A program made the translations under genes and the position numbers. Positions 7,959 through 17,091 of a DNA stretch of 64,000 nucleotides are shown piece after piece (positions within the stretch are counted from its first letter, which is position 1; the number at the start of each line of letters is the position of its first letter). The stretch lies in NCBI RefSeq assembly GCF_041428715.1, contig NZ_CP155572.1. One strand, given 5' to 3'. Below the pieces are notes generated by a model that saw nothing but the letters and a program-made list of their open reading frames with translations, did not search any database and was not told the origin of the DNA. Origin of the DNA: Sporomusa malonica. GTDB lineage: Bacteria; Bacillota; Negativicutes; Sporomusales; Sporomusaceae.

Positions 7959-10901
7959 CTAAGCGATCTGCCGCTTTGCCAATGCAGCAAAAACACCGTT
8001 TTTCTCCATCAAATCAGAATATGTTCCCTTTTCGATAATATGTCCCTTTTCCATAACGTAAATAACATCGGCATTTTTTATAGTGCTCAGCCGGTGCGCT
8101 ACAACAATTCGGGTGGCTTTGAGTTTAGCAATACTTTCCGTCACAATAGCCTGAGTACGGTTGTCGAGAGCACTGGTCGCTTCGTCAAAGATCAATATCC
8201 GGGGATGATTGACAATCGACCTTGCAATCAGTATGCGCTGGCGCTGACCACCGGAAATGTTGGAGGCTCCTTCACTGATAACGGTATGAATTCCCATCGG
8301 CATAGTACGAATATCTTCAGCCAACCCTACCATCTCGGCCGCCTGCCAGGCATCATCCTCAGTTAAAGGCAATGAGCCGACAATGTTGGTGAAAATATCG
8401 CCTGACATAAGTTGTCCATTCTGCAGTACCACTCCCATCTGGGAACGGACTGATGCCAAGTTTAATTCAGTCAAATCCTGCCCATCAAAAAATACCGAAC
8501 CACTTTCCGGACGTTCGAAACCTAATAATAGTCTGAGCAACGTTGATTTTCCGCTGCCTGACCCACCGACAATGGCTGCAAATTGGCCGGGCTGAACAGT
8601 AAGTGAAATATTGCGAAGCACTGGCGGTCTATCACTTTGATAACGAAAGACAACATTGTTAATTTCAATTCTGCCGTGCAATGCCCCGGCTTCCAATTTT
8701 GCATCGACAGCTTCCGGTTCAGTCTGAAGAATTGGTTGAATACGTTCCATCAAAGGTACAATATCAAGCAAATTAATCAAAACTGGAAGCATGCCGATGA
8801 TAGCCGCATTTAACCCGGTTAGTGCCGCGTTGAAACCCAAAAACTCCGGCTGAGTCATAAACGTAGTAGATGCGTCATCTCCAGCCTCCAGCCACAACAT
8901 AGTAAGCCAAAATACCAGCATGGAGAGAATGACTGGCTGCACACTGTTGACAAACTCCAGCCAATTGCCCTTCCAGCGGGCTGCTCTGTTCCATTTCCAT
9001 TCCTCACCAAACTCTTTTGCCCATAAATAGAAGGCTTGGGGTTCCCCGCCTTGCATACGGAACTTTGATAATCCATTAAAAATCTGTAATACTCTGCCTG
9101 CTGTTTTTCCAGAAGCTGTAGTCGTATTACGTTTACAGGCCATCAGCCGTACTGCAAGCAGCCCGGCGATTACCAAATACACCAACCATACAAGAACTAC
9201 AGCCAGCGTTAGTTTCCAGCTGTAATAAATCATGACAAACAAACTCCAAAACGAAAATAACAAGTTGAATACCGTCGCTGCGGCCGAGCCTGACACTAAC
9301 ATCGACACCTGCGTCATGCCATTCATTCTATTGGCTAAATCGCCGGCCTGATATTTGCGAAAAAAAGCAGTAGGCAGTGACAGCAGCCTCAGCCATAACG
9401 CCGCCTGCACGGCAACCATGGCTTGGTTCTTTGCTCGCAACACAGCAATACCTCTGGTCAGGTTGACACCTGCTGTGGCAAAAGCTGACACCAACATAAC
9501 CTGAATGACCATTACATGGCTTTGTCGGTCATTTATGGGGATGATGTCATCAAAAATAGTCTGGGTAACAAGCGGTGCCAGCATGGTTATAATCCCGGCT
9601 GCCAAACTGGCAAGAACAATCATCCACAAGTCACTGGCCCAGCATTTTTTTAGCATAAACCGGAACCATTGGGTAGTACTTACGGTTTTCCCGGGTAGCC
9701 CGGCATAAAAAATAAATGCATTGTGGCTAAGCTTAGCGGCAATCTCTTTTGTTACTTCAACACGTTCCAGCCCCGCCGGATCATGAAGAATATATTTTCC
9801 TGGCGAAGCCGGTACAAGTGCCACTGGTCGTTTATCTTCCCCGTAATATCCCAGCAAACCGCCGTTATCCTTTAGCCACCAGTCTGCTTCCAGTTTTACT
9901 AGGCGCGGCTGCATCCCGGCTAAACGGGCAATATTCTTTATCGCTGTATAGTCATGGCTTACCGGACTGGCACCAACCGGTAAACGCACTTGTTGTTCAG
10001 GAATTCCTAACTGACTGGCCAGCATCTTCATAATTGCCAGTATTGGTGAACCACCTGCAGCTGTTGACAACACCGGGCTGGCTAGGTCTTCCACATCTGA
10101 ACGCAATAAATGCACAGCTGCACTTGAGAGCAAATGCTCCTGAAGCTGCCGGCGTTCCTGCAGTTGTTCATTATCCCGCTTGACTTCATCAGCGAAGTAA
10201 TCAAGCATTAGCGTAGAAAACATTTGGTGGCAGTGGACTAACGGCTGCCAGAACCGGGCAGGCTCAGCTGCGAGCGCCAAAGGAAAAACTTCTTGTGTAG
10301 TCAACCCTAGTAGTTCAATGTCAGCTATTGCCCTGAGCCAAGTCATGTTTGCCAGCGGCAGCATCTGGCCGGAAGTCAATTTATGCTCCTGGCCAGCCAC
10401 TATCCCGTAACCGATTTCTCCAGACAAGACCTGGGCCCAAACTAAGTAATCGCCAGCACAGACGGCTGCTCCGGCTGTTGCTTTAACAGTTTGTCCTGCA
10501 GGCAATGGTATAACATTGCGGGGAAGAGGCGTAGCTGCCGGATCAATTAACAAGGCCTGCAGCCACGCTTCCAGCATAAACCAAACACTTTCCAGCGCAT
10601 GATCCCTCAGCTGGGCCGCCTCGTGTAAAAGGGCGTCTTTCTTCATTATTTTTAGTTTAGCTTGTTTTGCAGGCGTTACCATCAGCCGTATTTCCGCCCC
10701 TGCCAGTAGCGGCTCCAAACCAAATAATACCTGGCCTAAACCGGCTTCAAACAGAAAAGTCTGCTGGCGGCCCACAGGGGTAATCAAAACTGCAAAAACA
10801 TCTACGCTGCCTTCCTGTATCTGCCATATGCTCTCAGGATCGTCCAGCCATACTACGCTGCCTGCAGTTAGCGTAGTATAATCACAGTATTTAGCCTTCA
10901 T
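7959..10901 (-). CDS. NHLM-type RiPP export ABC transporter, ATP-binding/permease subunit
   Basis: 980-residue ABC protein matching the second NHLM bacteriocin transporter family (TIGR03797 type). A long N-terminal region of about 400 residues is sensor-like without a C39 peptidase. Transmembrane helices follow, then an ATPase domain with Walker A GGSGSGKST near 780, signature ISGGQRQR and Walker B ILIFDEATSALD. ATG 10901 is chosen over 10946 because it has GGGGGTGG upstream and overlaps the peptidase-ABC stop by 11 nt. It probably pairs with the next gene to export processed peptide. Last gene of the operon. Confidence 0.9.
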   Translation of the reverse strand: MKAKYCDYTTLTAGSVVWLDDPESIWQIQEGSVDVFAVLITPVGRQQTFLFEAGLGQVLFGLEPLLAGAEIRLMVTPAKQAKLKIMKKDALLHEAAQLRDHALESVWFMLEAWLQALLIDPAATPLPRNVIPLPAGQTVKATAGAAVCAGDYLVWAQVLSGEIGYGIVAGQEHKLTSGQMLPLANMTWLRAIADIELLGLTTQEVFPLALAAEPARFWQPLVHCHQMFSTLMLDYFADEVKRDNEQLQERRQLQEHLLSSAAVHLLRSDVEDLASPVLSTAAGGSPILAIMKMLASQLGIPEQQVRLPVGASPVSHDYTAIKNIARLAGMQPRLVKLEADWWLKDNGGLLGYYGEDKRPVALVPASPGKYILHDPAGLERVEVTKEIAAKLSHNAFIFYAGLPGKTVSTTQWFRFMLKKCWASDLWMIVLASLAAGIITMLAPLVTQTIFDDIIPINDRQSHVMVIQVMLVSAFATAGVNLTRGIAVLRAKNQAMVAVQAALWLRLLSLPTAFFRKYQAGDLANRMNGMTQVSMLVSGSAAATVFNLLFSFWSLFVMIYYSWKLTLAVVLVWLVYLVIAGLLAVRLMACKRNTTTASGKTAGRVLQIFNGLSKFRMQGGEPQAFYLWAKEFGEEWKWNRAARWKGNWLEFVNSVQPVILSMLVFWLTMLWLEAGDDASTTFMTQPEFLGFNAALTGLNAAIIGMLPVLINLLDIVPLMERIQPILQTEPEAVDAKLEAGALHGRIEINNVVFRYQSDRPPVLRNISLTVQPGQFAAIVGGSGSGKSTLLRLLLGFERPESGSVFFDGQDLTELNLASVRSQMGVVLQNGQLMSGDIFTNIVGSLPLTEDDAWQAAEMVGLAEDIRTMPMGIHTVISEGASNISGGQRQRILIARSIVNHPRILIFDEATSALDNRTQAIVTESIAKLKATRIVVAHRLSTIKNADVIYVMEKGHIIEKGTYSDLMEKNGVFAALAKRQIA

Positions 10902-13086
10902 GATTCGCCACCCCCGGTGCCACTGTGGCACCTGTATCATTGTCAACCAATTGTTTATAAGGCCCGTCCTCTAACATCATGGTCTCATGCCTGCCGCGTT
11001 GCACCACTTTTCCCTGTTTCAGGACAATAATCTCATCACAATCCCGAATTGTGCTTAAGCGATGAGCTACCACCAGACAAGCACAGCCGCGGCGACGGAT
11101 ATTTTCGGTTACCAATTGCTCAGACAGCGGGTCTAACGCACTGGTGGCCTCGTCAAGTAACAGAATGGAGGGATTGCCGGCCAAAGTCCGGGCGATTTCC
11201 AATCGCTGCCGCTGGCCGCCGCTAAAATTTCGGCCGCCTTCTTCGACCAAAGCCTCATAGCCACCCTGTAGTTCAGCAATATCATCATGAATAGCCGCGT
11301 CTTTGGCAGCCCGGACAATGTCTGGGCGCCGCACCGCAGCATCGAATAAGGATAGATTGTCAGCCACCGAACCCTCAAACAGGAAAATGTCCTGATCGAC
11401 AGCAGCTAACGACTTGATCATAACCTCCCGCGGGATACGCTGTCGTGGCAAACCATCAAATTCAATTTCACCCGACCAGGGCTGATATAATCCGGCTACA
11501 AGCTTAGCAACAGTCGATTTGCCGCTGCCTGACCCGCCCACCAGAGCCACTCGCCGCCCCGGCTCAATAACCAGGCTAAATCTCTCAATAAGCGGTGCTT
11601 CCAACCGGCTATAGCCAAAGGTAACATCCCGTAAATCTACCCGCCCGGACAGCTTAGCAACATCAAGGGGAGGCGGCTGCTCAGTGGAAAATACAGTTTC
11701 ATCTTGTGGATAGCGTAGAACATCGTCAAGCCGGTGCATCTGCGTTTCGGTTGTCTGCAGCGATTGGGACAAAGCAATAAGCTTGCCAACCGGTTCCTGA
11801 AACCGTCCCATTAAATTTTGAAAAGCAACAAAAATACCCACAGTCATTAACCCGTCCATAATCTGAAAACCACCAACTGCCATAATGACAGCAGTATTAA
11901 GTCCATTAAGCAATGCAGGCGCCAATGTAAAAAATTGCGCAGACAACTCCACAGTCTGTGTCGTTTGTACCATTTTGCTCTGATAACCCGCCCACTTGGT
12001 AAAAAAGTCTCCTTCATTACCGTTAGCCTTAATCGTTTCTATTGTTTGAATCCCAGCAATAGCTACACCATAAGCCTTACCCATTTCCTGCTGAATTTTC
12101 ATTTGCTGCTCGACAGCCCAGCGGAACATCAAACGCAATACACCAAGATTAATTAGTGTAAACACGACGCCGATAATTGTCAACGTGACATTGTATTGCA
12201 GCAATAGTACCAAGTAAAAAACAGCGACCGTTACATCCAGTACGGCTGTCGCCGCCTGACCAGTCAAAACGGAAGCTACGGACTCGTTAAACCGCAGCCG
12301 TGATGCCACTTCGCCGATAGAACGCTGTTGAAAAAAATCAATCGGCAGTCGCAGCAGATGCCACAGGTAACGACTGGAATCGCCGATAGTCATACTGCCC
12401 TGCCAACGGGTAAGACACCAGGAGCGCACCCAGGTAAGTGCTCCTTGCAGGACAACGGTAATTCCCATAGCCAGCAATAGGTTAAATAACCAATCAGTAT
12501 GTTTACGGGACAGGATATCATCAAAAAACACCTGACTGAATACTGGGATAGCTAGTCCGGGAATAATGAGTCCTAACCCGGTAATCAGCGCGAATAATAG
12601 CGCTGTTTTATTGCCGCTAATCCGCCGCACTAATGCCGCTACTGTACTGGGGGCACTGCCGCCTTTTTGGAAATTGGCACCCGGAGTAAGGTTTATGGCA
12701 ACACCAGTGTAAGAAGTTTCAAACTCTTCCCATGAAACCGTCCTGTGTCCACTGCCAGGATCATTAAGATACACTTTGTCATCCTTAAATCCTTCCAAAA
12801 CCAAAAAGTGGTAAAAGTTCCAGTGGATGATCAAGGGAAATTCCTTGTTTTTTAGCTCTTCTGCTGAATAGCGCCAGCCTTTGGCCTCCATCCCCAGCCG
12901 CCTTGCCGCTTTCAAAATACTACTGGCCTTAGCTCCGTCCCGGGACACACCACACTCCATCCGCAACTTTTCCAGCGGCAGAAACAATCCATAATGCGAT
13001 AATATAATACTCAAGGAAGCGGCTCCGCACTCAACAGCTTCCATCTGCAATACCACTGGCGTTTTAACACGTTTATTTTTATTCAT
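10891..13086 (-). CDS. NHLM-type RiPP export ABC transporter with C39 leader peptidase
   Basis: 731-residue peptidase-containing ABC transporter (TIGR03796 type). The N-terminal C39 cysteine protease has Cys20 in ECGAAS, His93 in HFLVL and Asp109 in NDP. The TM region spans about 165-440, and the ATPase has GGSGSGKST, FSGGQRQR and LLLDEATSALD. C39 domains cut after double glycine, which fits the GG at the end of both precursor leaders in this operon. It lies directly after the HlyD-like gene and overlaps the second ABC gene. Confidence 0.94.
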   Translation of the reverse strand: MNKNKRVKTPVVLQMEAVECGAASLSIILSHYGLFLPLEKLRMECGVSRDGAKASSILKAARRLGMEAKGWRYSAEELKNKEFPLIIHWNFYHFLVLEGFKDDKVYLNDPGSGHRTVSWEEFETSYTGVAINLTPGANFQKGGSAPSTVAALVRRISGNKTALLFALITGLGLIIPGLAIPVFSQVFFDDILSRKHTDWLFNLLLAMGITVVLQGALTWVRSWCLTRWQGSMTIGDSSRYLWHLLRLPIDFFQQRSIGEVASRLRFNESVASVLTGQAATAVLDVTVAVFYLVLLLQYNVTLTIIGVVFTLINLGVLRLMFRWAVEQQMKIQQEMGKAYGVAIAGIQTIETIKANGNEGDFFTKWAGYQSKMVQTTQTVELSAQFFTLAPALLNGLNTAVIMAVGGFQIMDGLMTVGIFVAFQNLMGRFQEPVGKLIALSQSLQTTETQMHRLDDVLRYPQDETVFSTEQPPPLDVAKLSGRVDLRDVTFGYSRLEAPLIERFSLVIEPGRRVALVGGSGSGKSTVAKLVAGLYQPWSGEIEFDGLPRQRIPREVMIKSLAAVDQDIFLFEGSVADNLSLFDAAVRRPDIVRAAKDAAIHDDIAELQGGYEALVEEGGRNFSGGQRQRLEIARTLAGNPSILLLDEATSALDPLSEQLVTENIRRRGCACLVVAHRLSTIRDCDEIIVLKQGKVVQRGRHETMMLEDGPYKQLVDNDTGATVAPGVANHEG

Positions 13087-13088
13087 GC

Positions 13089-14054
13089 TTAGTCACTCCG
13101 CAGCCAGTTGGTAAGTTTCCGGAATGCCTTGGCGACAGGCGGCTCCCGTTTGACAACAATACTGCCGGTACAGGCAGCACCCGGTGTAATCGGATCTGGC
13201 GAACCCCTAACCGAAGACCATAGATAGCCGCTGGCGGTTTCCTTATCTTTAATTAAATCACCCCGGACTTCGACTACAGCACCGCCGCCGCGCTGGGTAA
13301 TCCAATTGGTCATTTCCTTATTGCCAACCCAGTTATAAATGCTTTCGGAGGATACCGGGTACTCAGACACTTGATTTACCCTGGCAATCAACGAGCCATA
13401 TTCCGAGGTATCAACAGCCCCGGGATTAACCTGGATAATCATGCCTGGCATAATTTTTTTACCGTCTAAGACTGGTACATAGAGCACAACATCCAGATCT
13501 TCACGCTCCTGATCAAGACGCACGCCAAAAATCGGGTCGCCGGCCTGAATCAACTGACCCAGTTTAACCTTTTGCTCTGTGACTACCCCGTCAAAAGAAC
13601 TTACTATTTTATCTTCACTGCTCTGTTTTGCGAATAAGGCATCTAACTGAGCTGCCTTGCCAGTCATATCAGCGATTGAAGAAGCTGTGCTCATTTCCCC
13701 CCTAACCCGGGCAATATCCTGTCCGGTAGCCGGCTGTATCATAGTGGCAACCACCTGCCCTTTATGAATGCGGGCACCCATTTCAACATGCAGTTGCACA
13801 ATTTTCCCGCTAGCCAAAGGTACAATATTGGCCACTCCATTGGAATCGATTATCATGCCAGCCCCGTTGACCTTTGTGGCCATTACGCCAAAAACAGCCC
13901 AGATCATCCCGGAGAATATCAGCAGCAATATAGCTGCCAGCGTTACCCATCCCAAAGGGGTAGTAATAGACACCAATTTGTCCAATTCTTCAGGCGAACG
14001 CAGACGATCCAAGGCCTTCTGCTGGAATACCCCCCGACTCTGTTCCATTGCCAC
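13089..14054 (-). CDS. NHLM-type secretion protein, HlyD-like membrane fusion protein
   Basis: 321-residue adaptor (TIGR03794 type). One TM helix lies at about residues 30-53, followed by a biotinyl-lipoyl-like segment split around a short helical hairpin and a beta-barrel region. It should link the ABC pair to the periplasmic side. GTG 14054 has AAGGAG nine bases upstream; ATG 14048 is possible but has poorer spacing. It follows a second adaptor gene by 38 nt. Confidence 0.88.
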   Translation of the reverse strand: MAMEQSRGVFQQKALDRLRSPEELDKLVSITTPLGWVTLAAILLLIFSGMIWAVFGVMATKVNGAGMIIDSNGVANIVPLASGKIVQLHVEMGARIHKGQVVATMIQPATGQDIARVRGEMSTASSIADMTGKAAQLDALFAKQSSEDKIVSSFDGVVTEQKVKLGQLIQAGDPIFGVRLDQEREDLDVVLYVPVLDGKKIMPGMIIQVNPGAVDTSEYGSLIARVNQVSEYPVSSESIYNWVGNKEMTNWITQRGGGAVVEVRGDLIKDKETASGYLWSSVRGSPDPITPGAACTGSIVVKREPPVAKAFRKLTNWLRSD

Positions 14055-14092
14055 GCTTGTTATCTCCTTTCTTTTGCACTCCTGCAGAACTA

Positions 14093-15274
14093 TTAGGGAG
14101 ATCCCGGTGTTACCTGTACCATTTTTCCCGGTACAAGCCCAATTTTGCCGGAAACCACAACAACTTCTTCTGCTGCCAAGCCTTTACGTATTTCAACATA
14201 AGTATCGTCCTGTATGCCGGTAAGAACCTGACGTTTTTCTAATCGATTATCGGCAGTAACAACAAAGACACAGGCTTCCCGGTTTGTTTTCTCTTCCTCC
14301 ATCAGTGCAGCGCGGGGTATAGCCAACACTTTTTTTTGATCTGCGCGCGCAATTTTTACCCCGAAATAATCCCCAGGCTCCAATAGTATAGCGGGATTAT
14401 TTACCTTCCAAACCACTGTCCGATACGGAGAAGGGGCATTAAGCGACGGTTCAACACTCACTATAGACACAGCAAATTCCTGGTCAGATGCTTGGTTACT
14501 TGTCCGGTAGTTGGAGTTATACAGTTTATCTAGTACATTGTCCTGTGTTATAAATAGTTTTAAGTTGCCATCCAGCGGCAGAAGCGATCGCAATATCTCA
14601 TCATGCAGATTGGTTCTGGCAAACAGGGTCGCGAAATCTCCGATCATGGCTAACGAATCACCTGCTCTGATGGTAGTGCCGGCAAAATGATATACCTTCA
14701 GCACTTCACCTTCCCGGGGGGCTATAATTTTTTGGGCAGCCACCCGGGTCCCCATCTGTTCAAGATAGGCCTGATTGGAGGAAATCTCGGCCATAGCCAC
14801 GCTCCGGTTAGCTTCGGCTTCATCCATCTGCTGGCGGGAAATAGCACCTGTATTAATAATCCCCTGGTATCGTTTCAGCGTCTGATCCCATTTAATATAA
14901 TTGGCCGTAGCTTCATTGATCTTGCTCTGCGCCTGCACCAACTGCGACGGCAGCTCATCGTTAACAACCTCGCCTAATATCTGACCTTCCCGTACCCGGT
15001 CACCAGGCGAAATATAAACTTTGGTAATTGTACCGTCGACTTTGAAATGGGTATCCAGCATGGAATCTGCCTGCAATGTGATTGATGACAAATATAAAGT
15101 CGGGGTTAGTTCCCGGTATTGTGCTGACGTACCAACCACTGTCGAATACTGAGCAGCGGAAAGCTTTTCCACATGAGTGTTACTGGCACTGTTAATATAA
15201 ATACCATAGCCGACCAGCATAACAACCACCAGCATAATAGCAGCTAAAGTAACAAAAATATATCTGTTCCGCAT
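14093..15274 (-). CDS. Periplasmic adaptor (HlyD/RND-type membrane fusion protein) in RiPP operon
   Basis: 393 residues with an N-terminal membrane anchor at about 7-28. A lipoyl half-motif (GDRVREGQILGEV) follows, then an alpha-helical hairpin at about 115-175, the second lipoyl half and a beta-barrel. The C-terminal part resembles RND/MacA-type adaptors (GLVPGKMV). ATG 15274 is preceded by AAGAAGGTG. It is additional to the NHLM HlyD protein next door, so the operon carries two adaptors. No TolC-like outer membrane factor is in the window. Confidence 0.85.
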   Translation of the reverse strand: MRNRYIFVTLAAIMLVVVMLVGYGIYINSASNTHVEKLSAAQYSTVVGTSAQYRELTPTLYLSSITLQADSMLDTHFKVDGTITKVYISPGDRVREGQILGEVVNDELPSQLVQAQSKINEATANYIKWDQTLKRYQGIINTGAISRQQMDEAEANRSVAMAEISSNQAYLEQMGTRVAAQKIIAPREGEVLKVYHFAGTTIRAGDSLAMIGDFATLFARTNLHDEILRSLLPLDGNLKLFITQDNVLDKLYNSNYRTSNQASDQEFAVSIVSVEPSLNAPSPYRTVVWKVNNPAILLEPGDYFGVKIARADQKKVLAIPRAALMEEEKTNREACVFVVTADNRLEKRQVLTGIQDDTYVEIRKGLAAEEVVVVSGKIGLVPGKMVQVTPGSP

Positions 15275-15291
15275 ACCGCACCTTCTTTACC

Positions 15292-17046
15292 TTAAAACTC
15301 TGAAAAAGTCATCCAATACCGCCGTTCAAACGCCAGCAGCAACTCGGTAACCCTGACGCTAAACTCGCCCAAGGTCAGTTCCTCTCCCCAGGACGGATAT
15401 AACCGCTCGGCGATTTGCCGTACCGTTAACTTGCCCACCGAGTGCAGCAATACCTCGCTTTCTAAAGCGGACAAGCGGTAATGATAAATACAGAAACCAA
15501 TCCCGTCATGGTTGGTAAGATTAACACAGCGCACCGGGCGGTAGCTGCTAAGACTTCCCGGAATAATCTCGGCAGAATACTTCATGCCATTATTCAATCT
15601 GGTTAAATAAATAGCTTTGTGGGGTTCAGCGGTTAACACCTGATACCAGTCTGCAAGCAGACCATACTTCTCCCGCAGGTAAACGGACTGTACACTTCGT
15701 TGCAAAGAAACCTCTTCTTTACAGGTGTTCATGGTAGCAGCAATGGTTTTTTTTACTTTTTGTTCTAAGGCAAAAATCTGTTCCCGTGACAGGGTTTCGG
15801 TTTCAACAATAGGATAATCAGCCATCGAGGTGAAGGATTCAATATCCAGAATACGTAAGCCATACTGGCAGGGATTGGTAGTCATCGGTGTATTGGGCAG
15901 CGGCATATACAAAGAGGTATGAATTTCGACCATTCCTGGGCCCAGCTTAATCAGCTTTTGGGCAAATTCGGTGGATTGGCGCACGGTTTCTTCGGTCTCC
16001 AGCGCACCGCCGACAATAATATTGAACACTACCTGAGGCACACCGGCTTTGAAGCAGAGCCTGATAACTTCTTCAATATCAGCCAGCGTCGTCTGTTTGT
16101 TGTATTTATCAAGCACGGCCTGAACGCCGGATTCGACCCCAATCTGCAGCCGCACCATACCTGCTTGCAGCATCAAGGGAATCATTTGCGGCTGACGGAC
16201 AAGCATCCGGACATGCCCCTCACAATACCAGACAAAATCATGGTTTTCTCTGAGACGGGACAATCCGGCACATAGTTCGGACACCCGGCCGACATCTAAA
16301 GTAAAGGTATCGTCATGAAACAATACCACTTTCCGTTTCTGTTTCTTATCCATCCGGTCCAGTTTTTCTTCTAGTTCTGCTAGCACATTGGGAACACTGC
16401 GGTAGCGGACGGTACGCGTATTATGACCCTCATAGCAGAAAGCACAGGCAAAAGGACACCCCCGGCCTGTGAGCATATGAATCACTCTGTCGTCAAAAGA
16501 CTCGGGCAAATGATGATCTGCATTCGGCAAAGGGATGGTATCTAAATCGGCAATCAGCGGCCGCTCCGGCGTGACCACCACTTTTTCGGCATCATCCAAA
16601 AAAGCTATACCATTAATACTGCCAAGTGTGCCTTTGCCCTCAAGGAAATACTGCGCCAGCTCATAAAAGGTTTCTTCGCCCTCGCCCCGCACCACGGCAT
16701 CGGCTCCCGAATCCTGCAGAAAACTTTGAGCTAAAGCCACAGCTTGCGGCCCGCCAACCACTACCGGCAAGCCGAAAGAGCCTTTGATATATTTGCACAA
16801 TTCAACAGTCTCTGATTGATTGTAGAAGTGGCAGTACAGCCCCACCAGGCGTACTCCGGCTTCAGTAATTTCCTGTTTCAATATTTGGGCTGCTTTATTG
16901 ACTTCGCCGCAATAAACCCGTGCTGTATATCCCCGGGCGTCAGCATAGCTCGCCAAGAGACTCAGTCCGGTAATTTCCGGCAGTTTTGCTATCTGGCCGC
17001 GAAAGTAATACCGCTCGGCATGAACCAACAAAATCTTATACTGCAA
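15292..17046 (-). CDS. B12-binding radical SAM RiPP maturase (second copy)
   Basis: 584 residues. An N-terminal Rossmann-type cobalamin-binding domain (about 1-150, GGPQ at 98-101, no DxHxxG base-off motif) precedes a radical SAM core with CPFACAFC, cluster ligands Cys197, Cys201 and Cys204. The last 80 residues (LTVRQIAERL then LLLAFERRYWMTF) look like a PqqD/RRE-type winged helix that could bind the leader (inference). TTG 17046 is preferred to ATG 17109, which lies inside the upstream gene, because AGGAGGAGGG stands just before it. It is a diverged paralog of the upstream gene. Likely chemistry: C-methylation or another radical modification of the peptide. Confidence 0.88.
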   Translation of the reverse strand: MQYKILLVHAERYYFRGQIAKLPEITGLSLLASYADARGYTARVYCGEVNKAAQILKQEITEAGVRLVGLYCHFYNQSETVELCKYIKGSFGLPVVVGGPQAVALAQSFLQDSGADAVVRGEGEETFYELAQYFLEGKGTLGSINGIAFLDDAEKVVVTPERPLIADLDTIPLPNADHHLPESFDDRVIHMLTGRGCPFACAFCYEGHNTRTVRYRSVPNVLAELEEKLDRMDKKQKRKVVLFHDDTFTLDVGRVSELCAGLSRLRENHDFVWYCEGHVRMLVRQPQMIPLMLQAGMVRLQIGVESGVQAVLDKYNKQTTLADIEEVIRLCFKAGVPQVVFNIIVGGALETEETVRQSTEFAQKLIKLGPGMVEIHTSLYMPLPNTPMTTNPCQYGLRILDIESFTSMADYPIVETETLSREQIFALEQKVKKTIAATMNTCKEEVSLQRSVQSVYLREKYGLLADWYQVLTAEPHKAIYLTRLNNGMKYSAEIIPGSLSSYRPVRCVNLTNHDGIGFCIYHYRLSALESEVLLHSVGKLTVRQIAERLYPSWGEELTLGEFSVRVTELLLAFERRYWMTFSEF

Positions 17047-17071
17047 TGGGTTCCCTCCTCCTGTAACTATT

Positions 17072-17091
17072 CCGCTTTTATCTAAAAGCGG
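17072..17091 (-). promoter_or_regulatory. Hairpin at the junction of the two radical SAM genes
   Basis: Perfect 9-bp palindrome (CCGCTTTTA / TAAAAGCGG, 2-base loop) that includes the stop codon of the first radical SAM gene and lies 26 bases before the TTG of the second. No T-run follows. It may affect translation coupling or RNA processing. Confidence 0.4.
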
